56,075 bases of DNA from Kistimonas sp. bin40 (GCA_002238585.1 MPMQ01000016.1:1-56075); one strand, 5' to 3'; shown: positions 9,083-17,701, counted from the stretch's first letter. Made by a program: numbers and translations. Notes: generated by a model not told the origin, from the letters alone.

Positions 9083-9168
9083 GCGTCGGCCCTGCTCCGG
9101 CATGCCCTGCAACTGGCGGCAGGTGCGCCACTTCAGAGTCCCTGTTCTCCAAGGAATCAGCAGCTACC

Positions 9169-10578
9169 ATGTCCGAGAAGACTCTCTCCCTGATCCAGAA
9201 GCACCAGGCAGAATGGATCGATCTACGCTTTACCGACACCCGAGGTAAAGAGCAGCATGTCTCCCTGCCGGCCCGTGAGCTGGAGTGTGACAGAAACTTT
9301 TTTACCAATGGCAAAGCCTTTGATGGCTCCTCCATTACTGGCTGGAAGGACATCTGTGACTCGGACATGCTTCTGATGCCGGACGACAGCACTGCTGTTT
9401 CTGACCCCTTCACAGACGAAAAAACAATCAACCTGCGCTGTGATGTTGTTGATACCACCCAAAAAGGCTACGAGCGTGACCCCCGTACTGTTGCAAGGCG
9501 CGCCGAGGCCTATATGGTGTCTACCGGGATTGCCGATTGCTGCTTTGTGGGACCGGAGCCTGAGTTCTTTGTTTTCGACAGTGTGTGCTGGAACAACAGG
9601 ATGTCGGAGTCTTTCTACAGCATCCACTCCGAGGAAGCGGCCTGGTCGTCGGGAACAGCCTTTGAAACAGGCAATCCTGGTCACCGCCCCGGTGTAAAAG
9701 GTGGCTATTTTCCCGTGCCTCCTGTGGACTCCCTTCAGAATCTGCGGGCGGGCATGTGCGCCGCCATTGAAGCCATGGGAGTGCCCGTGGAGGTGCATCA
9801 TCACGAGGTGGCCACGGCGGGGCAGTGTGAAATAGGAACCCGGTTCAATCGTCTGCTGCGCAAGGCCGACGAGGTCCAGATTGTAAAATATGCGGTACAC
9901 AATGTTGCTCATGCCTATGGCAAGACGGCCACTTTCATGCCCAAGCCACTGGTCGGAGACAATGGTAACGGTATGCACTGCCATCAGTCACTGGAATTGA
10001 ATGGGAAGAATCTTTTTGCTGGGGATGAGTATGCGGGCTTGAGTGAAACAGCGCTGTTTTATATCGGTGGCATCATAAAACATGCCAAAGCACTCAACGC
10101 CTTTACAAACGCTTCCACCAACTCTTACAAACGCCTGGTTCCAGGATTTGAAGCCCCGGTCCTGCTGGCCTATTCTGCACGCAATCGCTCGGCGGCCATA
10201 CGCATCCCCCATGTCAGCAATCCGGCAGCCCGTCGTATTGAAGTGCGCTTTCCAGACCCGACGGCCAACCCGTATCTTGCCTTCTCGGCCATGCTGATGG
10301 CGGGTCTTGATGGTATACAAAACCGTATTCATCCAGGGGACGCCGCTGATGAAGATCTGTACAGTTTGTCAGCCGCCCAGCGTAGCCAGGTGCCCCAGGT
10401 GGCTGCCAGTCTGGACGAAGCCCTTGATGCGCTGGATACAGGGCGGGCCTTTCTGACGCAAGGGGACGTGTTCTCTGATGATATGATTGACGCCTATATC
10501 GCACTGAAGCGCCAGGAGTGTGGACGCCTCAGGCAGGCAACCCACCCTGTTGAATTTGAGCTCTATTACTCTTGCTGA
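9169..10578 (+). CDS. glnA: Glutamine synthetase type I
   Basis: This joins ammonia and glutamate with ATP; it is a dodecamer in the cytoplasm and the main ammonia-assimilation enzyme. The 469-residue product has the full type I layout: [15 protein letters not shown] and [10 protein letters not shown] at the N-terminal beta-grasp, the metal-binding GPEPEFFVF (about 127-135), [16 protein letters not shown], the NGMHCHQSL loop, and the ATP-binding NRSAAIRIP segment. The adenylylation site is kept: DLYSL near 397-401, with Tyr in the place used by GlnE, so covalent control is likely. It ends in the typical EFELYYSC. The start follows a modest AAGGAAT site. No ntrBC is adjacent. A terminator-like element follows. 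Confidence 0.97.
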   Translation: MSEKTLSLIQKHQAEWIDLRFTDTRGKEQHVSLPARELECDRNFFTNGKAFDGSSITGWKDICDSDMLLMPDDSTAVSDPFTDEKTINLRCDVVDTTQKGYERDPRTVARRAEAYMVSTGIADCCFVGPEPEFFVFDSVCWNNRMSESFYSIHSEEAAWSSGTAFETGNPGHRPGVKGGYFPVPPVDSLQNLRAGMCAAIEAMGVPVEVHHHEVATAGQCEIGTRFNRLLRKADEVQIVKYAVHNVAHAYGKTATFMPKPLVGDNGNGMHCHQSLELNGKNLFAGDEYAGLSETALFYIGGIIKHAKALNAFTNASTNSYKRLVPGFEAPVLLAYSARNRSAAIRIPHVSNPAARRIEVRFPDPTANPYLAFSAMLMAGLDGIQNRIHPGDAADEDLYSLSAAQRSQVPQVAASLDEALDALDTGRAFLTQGDVFSDDMIDAYIALKRQECGRLRQATHPVEFELYYSC

Positions 10579-10582
10579 GCTG

Positions 10583-10642
10583 ACCTGCATTTTTTGTCCG
10601 CCTGTCTCGCAGCCTTTTGTGTCGGCCGGGCAGGTTTTTTTT
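10583..10642 (+). terminator. Possible terminator after glnA
   Basis: ACCTGC (10583-10588) can pair with GCAGGT (10630-10635), and the latter runs into eight T residues. The intervening loop is long, so the fold is uncertain, but the U-tract is strong and sits directly after the glnA stop. Confidence 0.45.
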
Positions 10643-10676
10643 GGGCTGTATACTGCCTGTGTTCTGAGGTAATGAC

Positions 10677-11330
10677 ATGAATGAGAAGACACGCGTCCAG
10701 GTCTGGGATTTTCCTACGCGCCTTTTTCACTGGTCCCTGGTTCTGAGCTTTGCCGGGCTCTGGTACACCGGTGAACAAGGCGACATGACGAATCATTTCC
10801 GGTTGGGATACACGGTCCTTGGGCTTTTGCTTTTTCGTTTTGGCTGGGGTTTTTGGGGCGGGCGTTTCAGTCGCTTCAGCAGTCTGAAGCTCTCGCCCCG
10901 CGCCTCTCTGGCTTATCTGCGTCAGGGGATGACAGAAGACAAGCCGGGACACAACCCTCTGGGGAGCTGGGGTGTTGTGGTGATTCTGGTCAGTTTGTCG
11001 GTGCAGGTGTGCACGGGACTGTTTGCTACTGATGACATGTTCGTCGAAGGGCCGCTGGCAAGTTTTGCGCCTTCCAGCGTCACCGAGTGGATGACCGGCT
11101 TGCATCACGACACTTTTGATTTTCTGCTGTGGGTGATCGGCTTTCATGTGGCAGCCGTTCTTTTCCACAGCCTGTGGCATAAGCAGGATCTGATTCCCGG
11201 CATGCTGACAGGCTGGCGCCGAGTGCACGGCCAGCATCCTGTTGCTCCAATGAAAACTCCCTGGCTGGCTGGGCTGGTGATTGCGGCATTGGCGGCACTG
11301 GCGGCACTGGTGGTATCCAGCTTCGGTTGA
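10677..11330 (+). CDS. Cytochrome b561-family membrane protein
   Basis: This is a di-haem b-type cytochrome of the b561 / Ni,Fe-hydrogenase cytochrome b family, expected to shuttle electrons between quinol and a periplasmic partner. The 217-residue product begins VQVWDFPTRLFHWSLV, where the His is the usual haem ligand in helix 1, followed by three more membrane helices: YTVLGLLLFRFGWGF (about 42-56), SWGVVVILVSLSVQVCTGLF (about 98-117), and FDFLLWVIGFHVAAVLFH (about 143-160) with His in the last helix. A short hydrophobic Ala/Leu tail (AALAALAALV) partly built from a GGCACTGGC repeat ends it. GAGGT lies just upstream of the ATG. Cytochrome c4 lies 680 bp away in the opposite sense and is a plausible but unproven partner. 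Confidence 0.88.
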   Translation: MNEKTRVQVWDFPTRLFHWSLVLSFAGLWYTGEQGDMTNHFRLGYTVLGLLLFRFGWGFWGGRFSRFSSLKLSPRASLAYLRQGMTEDKPGHNPLGSWGVVVILVSLSVQVCTGLFATDDMFVEGPLASFAPSSVTEWMTGLHHDTFDFLLWVIGFHVAAVLFHSLWHKQDLIPGMLTGWRRVHGQHPVAPMKTPWLAGLVIAALAALAALVVSSFG

Positions 11331-12011
11331 GTCGGGAGTTGGGCGACAGTAGCTGGTAGCCAGATCGGCCTCTGCGTTTTGGGTGTCGGGTTTCGTTCCC
11401 AAGAGGTTTCGGTCCAAAGCGGAAAGGACTGCATCCCGTCGGTGCAGCCCCTCGTCAGCTCGGTAGGCTTTCGTTTGGGATGTTATTGCAGGGCGGGGCC
11501 CTGCGTGCGGTCAGGTTTGTGAGCTGCTGGGCTACCGCAGACTGGCCTTCGCAAAGAAACAGTTTTCGTTTCTGGCCGGTGTCATGGAGTCTGGTTCAGA
11601 AGTGGGTCTGTCGTTTGCAAGCTTCTCAGGCGCTTTCCTGGTTCTCAAGAAAGCTCCGTAGGGGGGCGCGGTCGCAGGGGGCTAAGGGCGCCTTCGGATG
11701 GAGGCTCAGGGGTAGATGATACCCTGCCCTCCCGGGTGTGCGCCTGTCCGCCCTGCGTGCTTGGCTCCTGGTTTTCTCTTGCGCTCTGTCAGGTGTTTCT
11801 GCGCTCTTTCAGGTGGTTCCTGCGCTCCGTCAGGTGGTTCCCGCGCTCCGTCAGGTGGTTCCCGCGCTCCGTCAGGTGGTTCCCGCGTTCCGTCAGGTGC
11901 TTCTGCGCTCTGTCAGGTGGTTCCTGTACTCTGTCAGGTGCTTCTGCGCTCCGTCAGGTACTTCTGCGCTCTGTCAGGTGCTTCTGCGCTCTGTCAGGTG
12001 GTTCCTGCAGG
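11331..12011. other. Gene-poor gap between cytochrome b561 and cytochrome c4
   Basis: The two flanking genes converge here. The first 450 bp holds no frame with a plausible start or recognisable product. The last 230 bp is the 20/21-bp tandem array described separately. No RNA gene was recognised. Confidence 0.6.
11781..12006. repeat. 20/21-bp tandem array, 11 units
   Basis: Eleven head-to-tail units read GCGCTCYGTCAGGTGSTTCY with small changes; some are 20 and some 21 bp (an extra C). The array ends 5 bp from the cytochrome c4 stop codon, on the 3' side of that gene. There are no spacers, so it is not CRISPR. The mixed 20/21 length makes a protein-coding role unlikely. Confidence 0.9.
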
Positions 12012-12641
12012 TTACCGGCTGCGCAGTCCGCTGATATAACTGCCGAGCGCCTCGATTTGCGTGTTACTCAGCTTTTCTGCGGTATCTCGCATGATGCGCG
12101 TGTCACCGTCATTGGTGCGGTGCGTTTCACGCAGTGGGTCGGCAAAATCGTACAGCTGTTTTTTCAGATACTCAGGGCTCTGACCTGCCAGTCGTGGATA
12201 GCGAGCCAGAACGTTGCCGGTCCCCAGTGGTGAATGGCACGCTGAACAGGCCGCAATGCCTTTGGCCGGATCACCGCCGCGGAACAGCGACTGCGCTATG
12301 GCCACAGAGTCTTTGGGCGCCTGTCCCTGAACCGGAGTCTGGCTCGCAAACCAGGCGGCAATGTCGGCGATGTCCTGCGCAGTCAAGGACTCCACCATGC
12401 CGGCCATTTCCAGGACCACGCGGGCCTTGCTTTTTATGTCCGTGATCTGCTTGATCAAATAGGGTGCTCCCTGGCCTGCCAGATTGGGATAGTTGGGTGC
12501 AATTCCCACACCCGTACCATGACAGGCCGAACAGGTCACCGCTTTGTTCTTTCCTGCATCAGGGTCTCCCACGAGGTCGCCCGTCATCGCCCAGGCCGTC
12601 TGACACAAGCCCATTACAAGCAACAGAAATACTATTTTCAT
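12012..12641 (-). CDS. Cytochrome c4, di-haem
   Basis: Cytochrome c4 is a periplasmic electron carrier to terminal oxidases. I chose the ATG at 12639-12641, which gives MKIVFLLLVMGLCQTAWA, a clean signal peptide cut near residue 18; an earlier TTG would add three residues. Two class I haem domains follow: CSACHG near 39-43 with axial Met in AGMVES (about 84), and CSACHS near 131-135 with axial Met in RIMRDTAEKLS (about 180). The duplicated layout PNLAGQ/PRLAGQ and LIKQI/LKKQL is typical of the family. Length is normal (209 aa). It is divergent from engB with 371 bp between, the arrangement also seen in Pseudomonas. Confidence 0.94.
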   Translation of the reverse strand: MKIVFLLLVMGLCQTAWAMTGDLVGDPDAGKNKAVTCSACHGTGVGIAPNYPNLAGQGAPYLIKQITDIKSKARVVLEMAGMVESLTAQDIADIAAWFASQTPVQGQAPKDSVAIAQSLFRGGDPAKGIAACSACHSPLGTGNVLARYPRLAGQSPEYLKKQLYDFADPLRETHRTNDGDTRIMRDTAEKLSNTQIEALGSYISGLRSR

Positions 12642-13012
12642 GAATACCAACCAGGCTGTTGATTACATTTTCAGCTCAGGAGCGTGCCTGAGAAATAGGT
12701 TTTCCCCCTGTGGCGGAGGCTGAAAGCGCGCGCTCATTGCTCAGCACAATGGCCGTTTGCCTCAGGGGGACCAAATTCGTTTCCTTCGGTGTTTGTGCTC
12801 ATCGCCAGAAAATCGTGCCCCGACAGCCGGTCCAGACGATCGGAGTCCCGCGTATCCCGGCCAGTGAGGCGCTGGAGCTACAGCATAACAGCTGACTCGA
12901 AGGCGGGCAGCGGGGATTATATACTAGGGAGGCTGCCAACCAGAACACACATCGGCTACTGTATAGCCTCACTGCCTGTCAGTAGCCTCAAGCCCCTCAT
13001 TGGAACCCATTT
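12642..13012. other. Divergent promoter region between cytochrome c4 and engB
   Basis: No gene is visible. AT-rich ATTATATACTAGGG near 12915-12928 could hold a plus-strand -10 for engB, but I could not assign a -35. It must also contain the cytochrome c4 promoter. Confidence 0.4.
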
Positions 13013-13666
13013 ATGTCAGTCCCTCAACCTCCATTCAACTACAAGGCCACCCGGTTCCTTGTCAGTGCGGCCCGCTTCGACCAGTGCCCACCCCAACCTG
13101 GCCTGGAAGTGGCCTTTGTTGGCCGTTCCAATGTCGGCAAGTCAAGCACCCTCAATGCGCTGACCAATAATTCCAGGTTGGCTCGCGCCAGCAAGACGCC
13201 GGGGCGCACGCGCCTGATCAACTTTTTTGCGGTTACAGACTACCACCGACTGGTTGACCTGCCAGGCTACGGTTACGCGCGTGTGTCGGAGGCGACCAAA
13301 AAAGAGTGGCAGCACGAACTGAGCGCCTATATGGAACAACGTTCACATCTCATCGGTATCGTGTTGCTCGTTGACATCCGTCATCCGTTGAAAGATGTTG
13401 ATCAGGCTGTAATCCAGTGGGCTGTGTCCGGCCAGCTTCCCCTGCACATTCTGTTGACGAAAAGTGACAAGCTGAAGCGGGGGGCAAGCAGTCAGGCCCT
13501 GCGCCAGCTGGAGCAGGAACTGCAGGCTGTCGCGACCTTGATCAGTGTGCAATTATTCTCGGCACATAGTGGGACGGGTACACAAGAGCTGGCGGATCGT
13601 CTGGATAGCTGGTTCAGTGGTCGACAGTCCCGGGAGGCGGTGCGGGAGCAGGTCGCTCTGTTGTAA
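13013..13666 (+). CDS. engB: Ribosome biogenesis GTPase EngB (YihA/YsxC)
   Basis: EngB is an essential GTPase in late 50S subunit assembly. The 217-residue protein has every G motif: G1 GRSNVGKSS (about 36-44), G2 TPGRTRLINFF (about 62-72), G3 DLPGYGYA (about 83-90), G4 LTKSDK (about 149-154) and G5 FSAHSGTG (about 183-190). The lead-in FEVAFVGRSN is typical (LEVAFVGRSN here). Length is normal. The start at 13013 gives MSVPQPPFNYKATRFLVSA; no strong ribosome site is seen. The cytochrome c4 neighbour supports the assignment. Confidence 0.96.
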   Translation: MSVPQPPFNYKATRFLVSAARFDQCPPQPGLEVAFVGRSNVGKSSTLNALTNNSRLARASKTPGRTRLINFFAVTDYHRLVDLPGYGYARVSEATKKEWQHELSAYMEQRSHLIGIVLLVDIRHPLKDVDQAVIQWAVSGQLPLHILLTKSDKLKRGASSQALRQLEQELQAVATLISVQLFSAHSGTGTQELADRLDSWFSGRQSREAVREQVALL

Positions 13667-14061
13667 AAAAGCGCATCTGGTTTTTTGTGGACGGAGTGTT
13701 CTGGCCGATTGTTGTTGGAAGACGCGACCGAACGTCCTGGGCCCCTACGCAAAAGCGGCTCTGCACCGGGCTGCAATCTTGCAGCGGGTGCTTCTTTGGA
13801 TCGCCGTTGGGATGCCAGCGTACAACAGAACCGGACCTGCTCCGCTGGCAAGGCAGTAAAAACATGAATGCGCCTGACCGACAGGCAGGCCAGCGCCATG
13901 TTGGGGGATGAATTGAGATTTGAAGGCAGCACTGGGGTGCGGTTGCTCGCGCCAGGAAGGGCGCCCCGATCAATCGACTGACCGACCGTCTTCCATGCTA
14001 TTCGGAAGCGCGGCTGCGTCTGGGATCGGTGGAGGCACAAAGAAATGTTGGCGGGAAAGAG
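13667..14061. other. Gap between engB and tRNA-Val
   Basis: No frame with a start site or recognisable product was found in 395 bp. It lies between the engB 3' end and the tRNA 3' end, so both flanking genes converge on it. Confidence 0.45.
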
Positions 14062-14138
14062 TGGTAGACGGTACTGGATTCGAACCAGCGACCTCCACGA
14101 TGTCAACGTGGCGCTCTAACCAGCTGAGCTAACCGTCT
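14062..14138 (-). tRNA. tRNA-Val (anticodon GAC)
   Basis: The 77-nt minus-strand sequence folds as a cloverleaf: acceptor AGACGGT pairs with ACCGTCT, D arm GCTCAGCTGGTTAGAGC, anticodon stem CCACG / CGTGG around loop TTGACAT giving anticodon GAC, T arm CTGGTTCGAATCCAG, discriminator A and encoded CCA. The GAC anticodon reads GUC and GUU valine codons. No integrated element was seen at its 3' end. Confidence 0.95.
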
Positions 14139-14293
14139 CCCGCAATCCGGAGGCCAATTTACTCCCGATTGTTCCTCAATGCAAGTCCGCAAGTGGTTTT
14201 TGTCGATGGGAGGCGGTGTTCCGGGCGGCAAAGGTTTTTTCATGTCCGGCGTTTCGGTTGTACAGTTTCTGCTTTGTTCTCAGTCACCACACC

Positions 14294-14334
14294 AGAAGGC
14301 AGAAGGCAGAAGGCAGAAGGCAGAAGGCAGAAGG
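14294..14334. repeat. Heptanucleotide repeat AGAAGGC, nearly six units
   Basis: Five perfect AGAAGGC units plus AGAAGG lie 68 bp before the comEA-like start. A 7-bp unit shifts reading frame and helical spacing when its copy number changes, so slipped-strand variation could alter promoter spacing. No phase-variable upstream start is proven. Confidence 0.9.
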
Positions 14335-14401
14335 TGGGACTTGCAGCCGCATTGCTGATCGTCTTCACTTGGATGAAACATGGCACAAGGAGGTGCGCTG
14401 G

Positions 14402-14683
14402 ATGCTCAAAAAAACTTTCATGGTTGCACTGTTGGCGGCAAGCCTTAGCACCACAGCGGGACTGGCGGGTGCGCGCGAAAAAGCAGAGAAAATCAACATC
14501 AACACGGCAAGCGTAGAAGTGCTTGACAAACAATTGAAATATGTCGGCAAGAAAACAGCCAAGCGCATTGTCGCTTACCGCAAAGCACATGGTCCCTTCA
14601 ACAGTGTGGATGATCTGAATGAGGTGCATGGTATAGGGACACGCGTTCTTAAAGCCAATTGGGAAAAGCTCGTCGCCGAGTAG
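14402..14683 (+). CDS. ComEA-like helix-hairpin-helix DNA-binding protein
   Basis: The 93-residue product has a signal peptide (MLKKTFMVALLAASLSTTAG, cut near AGA, about residue 24) and a ComEA-type double helix-hairpin-helix module: ININTASVEVL, then VGKKTAKRIVAYRKAHGPFNSVDDL, then VHGIGTRVLKANW. Such proteins bind double-stranded DNA in the periplasm during uptake, with type IV pili; pilT occurs elsewhere in this window. The ATG at 14402 follows AAGGAGG by about 8 bases. A longer open frame reaches upstream through the heptad repeat but has no site. A strong terminator follows, so it is probably monocistronic. Confidence 0.9.
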   Translation: MLKKTFMVALLAASLSTTAGLAGAREKAEKININTASVEVLDKQLKYVGKKTAKRIVAYRKAHGPFNSVDDLNEVHGIGTRVLKANWEKLVAE

Positions 14684-14755
14684 AGTCTGTAGTCATGCCT
14701 TGCCTCTCTTCCGGCTCGCGGGCCGGAATTTCTGATGGGGGATGAGGTTGTTGGT

Positions 14756-14789
14756 GGGGTCCTGCTGCCAGCGGCAGGACCCCATTTTT
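14756..14789 (+). terminator. Intrinsic terminator after comEA-like gene
   Basis: A perfect 10-bp stem GGGGTCCTGC / GCAGGACCCC with an 8-nt loop is followed by ATTTTT. It lies 72 bp after the comEA stop. A second GC hairpin (TTCCGGC / GCCGGAA, near 14709-14728) precedes it. Confidence 0.85.
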
Positions 14790-14793
14790 GCGT

Positions 14794-15117
14794 TTATGAA
14801 ATAAAGCTCCTGTCATCCAGTTTCCAGAGTTCAAAAGCGGGCGTCTCATAAGGATGCGCCGCGCGCAAAGCTTTTATTACTGCGTCAACACAGCCAGCAC
14901 TGCAGACCGTTTCCACCTTGTACTCCTCGACATTTTCCACGCATCCATGCGCACCAATGTGCGGATTGCTGCCTTGCAGGGGACGGAACTGACCACTGCC
15001 TGGCACCTGCCAGCAGCAGCAATCATAATGGCCGATTCGTCCGGCCCCTGCTGCAAATACAGCGGCTTTCACTGTTTCCAGACTGGATACGGGAACGAAA
15101 AAACAGAACTTGAACAC
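14794..15117 (-). CDS. YqfO / NIF3-associated domain protein
   Basis: This 107-residue protein matches the small stand-alone YqfO-type domain otherwise found inserted in NIF3-family proteins: FKFCFFVPVSSLETVKAAVFAAGAG, then GHYDCCCWQVPGSGQFRPLQGSNPHIG, then EYKVETVC and a C-terminal ALRAAHPYETPAFELWKL. The repeated CCCW and HPYE motifs are typical. Its cellular role is not established. I chose the GTG at 15115-15117, since AGGAGA lies about 7 bases upstream; an adjacent GTG one codon before is nearly as good, and a Met 14 codons further upstream lacks a site. It converges on the comEA terminator. Confidence 0.85.
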   Translation of the reverse strand: MFKFCFFVPVSSLETVKAAVFAAGAGRIGHYDCCCWQVPGSGQFRPLQGSNPHIGAHGCVENVEEYKVETVCSAGCVDAVIKALRAAHPYETPAFELWKLDDRSFIS

Positions 15118-15423
15118 CACAGATCTCCTGACATTAAAACAACCGGGACGAGCAACCACCCCGAATTCATCTGGAGTGCAGCAGATTCCGATCGCGAAAG
15201 AAACTGATCTGCCGCCACCTGCAGAACATTCTGGACGAGACTGTTTTCTGAATGCGCATCAGCGCAACAAGCGGCCTGGTGCGCCAGTTGCGAAAGTCCG
15301 GAGATCGCAAGCTCTACAAGACGTGGAGTGGCGAGGAGCTTTTATATTACACTCAGGCGCCCTGGTCTGTGACGGTCTTCGTAGAGCAGGGCGAGCAAGC
15401 TGTTACCAAAGCAGGAAACCCGC
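15118..15423. other. Gap between yqfO-like gene and Sel1-like gene
   Basis: About 306 bp with no supported gene. It must hold the divergent promoters for the genes at both sides; I could not assign a clear -10/-35 pair. Confidence 0.4.
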
Positions 15424-15951
15424 ATGCCAACCCTATCCTTTTTCCGGCTCCCCATTACTCTGGTCCGTTATGCGCTGGTCCTGTGTTTGCTGCCCAGCCT
15501 CAGTGGTGCTGTTTCGGCGCAGTCCGGGCACGGGCATGACTCTGACCATGCAAGGGAGGAGCGACAGATTCCGGCAGGGGGCGGCCGCCATCACCATGCC
15601 TCCACCGGCGCGAACAGCCCTGCTGAAATGCTCAGATTGGGTGATGCCTACGCCAGCGGCGATGGTGTGACCAAGGATCTTGTCAAGGCGTTCGATCTTT
15701 TTATCCAGGCCGCACGGGCGGGTGATCCTGTTGCCCGCCTGCGCGTGGGGCGGGCCTATCATCAGGGTGAAGGCACAGACTCCAATCAGATTTCTGCCTG
15801 GGTATGGAGTACGCTGGCCTCACGGGAAGGGTCTCCGGTAAAGGTCGAGGCCATGGCGTTACGTCAGAAGGTCAGTCAACGTCTGACAAGTGCCCAGCAA
15901 GAGCGCGCCCAGCTTCTTGTCGGCCGCTATGAGCACTATTTGAAGCCTTGA
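15424..15951 (+). CDS. Secreted Sel1-repeat-like protein
   Basis: The 175-residue product has a hydrophobic N-terminal export signal (about residues 9-32, RLPITLVRYALVLCLLPSLS, with a cut near VSAQ), a His/Asp/Gly-rich linker, then two Sel1-type helical repeats: AEMLRLGDAYASGDGVTKDLVKAFDLF near 66-92 and QAARAGDPVARLRVGRAYHQGEG near 94-117, followed by a partial third (SAWVWSTLAS). Sel1 repeats form solenoids used in protein contacts; the partner is unknown. A short 8-bp repeat TGAAGCCT runs through and past the stop codon, so repeat changes here would affect only the last residues. Confidence 0.8.
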   Translation: MPTLSFFRLPITLVRYALVLCLLPSLSGAVSAQSGHGHDSDHAREERQIPAGGGRHHHASTGANSPAEMLRLGDAYASGDGVTKDLVKAFDLFIQAARAGDPVARLRVGRAYHQGEGTDSNQISAWVWSTLASREGSPVKVEAMALRQKVSQRLTSAQQERAQLLVGRYEHYLKP

Positions 15952-15972
15952 AGCCTTGAAGCCTTGAAGCCG
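15941..15972. repeat. 8-bp tandem repeat across the Sel1-like stop
   Basis: Four units of TGAAGCCT (the last TGAAGCCG). The stop codon of the upstream gene is formed by the second unit, so a one-unit change would keep a stop nearby. Confidence 0.85.
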
Positions 15973-16187
15973 TGAAAGTCACACAGCCTTTGTGACACGA
16001 GGGCCAGCGCGCCGCTGGTGGCTGGATCCAGCCAGCCTGGAATGCTCTGCGATACAGTCATTGGGTGCAGGCGGGAAAGGTGTGGTGCTCCATGCGTCAA
16101 GGGTCGTCAGCGCACACCAGAGGGAAAAAGAAGGGGGGAGGGCAAGATCTCCTGCCCAGAGGCATCGCCTCCGGACAGGCTGATGAC

Positions 16188-16511
16188 TCAGTCCGGCGTC
16201 ATGCTTGTCAGGATGTTGTGAAAAGCAGTCTGGATTTCTTGTGACAGCTGTGTACAGTCAGCCGCCGGATCCTGACGGCTCAGCCGCTCAATGGTATCGG
16301 CTATGCTGGCCAAAGTGCTGGCTCCCACCAGTTGACTGGCGCCTTTGATACGATGCGCCAGGCTTGCTGTCGTGTGGCCATTTCCTGTGCGCACGGCTTG
16401 CAGCAGCTGCTCAATGTCAATCCGGGTGGTCTGAATAAAGGTCTCCAGCAGCTCGCGTATGAAATCCGGGTCGTCTCCGCCTATATCTCTCAAAGCATCG
16501 CGGTTCAGCAC
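16188..16511 (-). CDS. Histidine phosphotransfer (HPt) domain protein
   Basis: A single HPt domain of 107 residues, which relays phosphate between receiver domains in a phosphorelay. The active His lies in SLAHRIKGASQLVGA (about 50-64), with the usual helix H-x-(I/L)-K-G-(A/S) signature and surrounding four-helix amphipathic pattern. The start is GTG at 16509-16511 with AAGGAGAGG just upstream, overlapping the ampD stop by 7 bases, so it is translationally coupled to ampD. No sensor kinase lies nearby, so the partner is elsewhere in the genome. Confidence 0.88.
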   Translation of the reverse strand: MLNRDALRDIGGDDPDFIRELLETFIQTTRIDIEQLLQAVRTGNGHTTASLAHRIKGASQLVGASTLASIADTIERLSRQDPAADCTQLSQEIQTAFHNILTSMTPD

Positions 16512-17092
16512 GGCCTCTCCTTGTGTTCAGTGGAGTGCAAAAGAGCCTGACGGAAGTTTGCCCAGTCGAAAGCCTTTCCCGGATCGGTCTTGCGTCCGGG
16601 GGCCACATCGCAATGTCCCACGACAGTGTCTGGATTCAGCGCAGGAAAAGCCGCCATCAAGGCACAGGTGACTCTGATAAGTTGGCGGTACTGCACTGGC
16701 TCGTAGGGGAGATCATCAGTCCCTTCCAGCTCGATCCCTATGGAGAAATCATTGCAGCCCGGGCGGCCCTGCCAGTGAGAGACGCCCGCATGCCACGCCC
16801 GTTTGTGAAAAGGAACAAACTGCGTCAAGGTGCCATCACGTTCAATCAGCACATGGGCCGACACCTGCACATCCTGCAGCTGGCAAAAGGAGTGGTGGGC
16901 ATTGGTGTTGAGACAGTTGGTGAACAATTGGTGAATGAAAGGGCCGCCAAAATGTCCCGCAGGCAGGCTGATGCCATGAATGACCAGCAGCTCAACACTG
17001 GCCTGCGGGGGACGGTCATTGTAGTTGGGACTGGGGCAAAAGACAGCCCCAGCCAGAAGCCCCTCAGTGATGGGTAAAAATGGATTGTGCAT
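16505..17092 (-). CDS. ampD: 1,6-anhydro-N-acetylmuramyl-L-alanine amidase AmpD
   Basis: AmpD is a cytoplasmic zinc amidase that recycles cell-wall muropeptides and so keeps AmpR-type beta-lactamase induction off. The 195-residue product begins with the family segment CPSPNYNDRP, then LLVIHGISLPAGHFGG (zinc His in IHGISLP), HAGVSHWQGRPGCNDFSIGIELEG, and VGHCDVAPGRKTDPGKAFDW, whose His and Asp (HCDVAPGRKTDPG) complete the zinc site with the catalytic Lys/Asp. Length is normal. The start ATG at 17090-17092 has a weak site. It overlaps the HPt gene by 7 bases. No ampE was recognised next to it. Confidence 0.95.
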   Translation of the reverse strand: MHNPFLPITEGLLAGAVFCPSPNYNDRPPQASVELLVIHGISLPAGHFGGPFIHQLFTNCLNTNAHHSFCQLQDVQVSAHVLIERDGTLTQFVPFHKRAWHAGVSHWQGRPGCNDFSIGIELEGTDDLPYEPVQYRQLIRVTCALMAAFPALNPDTVVGHCDVAPGRKTDPGKAFDWANFRQALLHSTEHKERPC

Positions 17093-17136
17093 AGCACCGT
17101 ATCCTGCTCACAGGGATTGCCAGCACCCGGCCGGCT

Positions 17137-17412
17137 TCACCCTTCCATGTTCTTTTTGGTTTCTTCGAACAGTTCACGGGATCGTTCCATAAACTGCTTC
17201 ATCGACTGCTCTGCCATGATCCTTCTGAGTTCTTGCTCCGGATCAGACTGGGTGTCTTCAACGCCATCTCCTGCATTATTGTTATCATGCAGTGCCTGAT
17301 CAAAGGCCTGTGCATCCATTTCATCCGCACCAGAGCCTTTGCCCGGGGGCGGCTGCCCACCGGACGGTGTCCCTGGATACCCCGGTGCTATACCTGAATT
17401 TTCTATGCTCAT
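17137..17412 (-). CDS. Small hydrophilic protein, unknown
   Basis: I do not recognise this 91-residue product. The ATG at 17410-17412 follows AAGGAG by 8 bases, which decides the start over a Met 50 codons upstream that has no such site. The first half is rich in Gly, Pro, Ser (PGYPGTPSGGQPPPGKGSG) and disordered; the second half is acidic then helical, with EQELRRIMAEQSMKQFMERSRELFEETKK suited to a coiled coil. No signal or membrane segment is seen. It lies 44 bp upstream of ampD on the same strand and may share its transcript. Confidence 0.6.
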   Translation of the reverse strand: MSIENSGIAPGYPGTPSGGQPPPGKGSGADEMDAQAFDQALHDNNNAGDGVEDTQSDPEQELRRIMAEQSMKQFMERSRELFEETKKNMEG

Positions 17413-17701
17413 GCGGACAGCTCCTTGCGTTTTCGCTTCACTGGCATCCCGTCCCTGGGGCGGGGCAGAGGTCAAAATGGGCCTGCCTCTAAGATTAGCT
17501 GGCATAGTGCCAGCAGGAGCAGTTGATCCGTTTTCAGCAGCCCGTTCCTGCGCCCTGTGCACGGGTACGTGTGAAATCCTTTGTTGATGTTCTATTATTG
17601 CCGGTTGCAGGGCAGTGAGCTGTGCTCCAGCTGTTCGGGCGCGTTCCGTGCAAGCCTGAGGGCCTTGCCGCCTGTCGATCTTTATTCAGGAGTCCATCTC
17701 G

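Noticed and set aside
8958-9168. Sigma-54 promoter for glnA
   Set aside because: CGGCATGCCCTGCA has GG and GC 10 bp apart instead of 12.
11781-12006. CRISPR array
   Set aside because: Units are head-to-tail with no unique spacers, and no cas gene is present.
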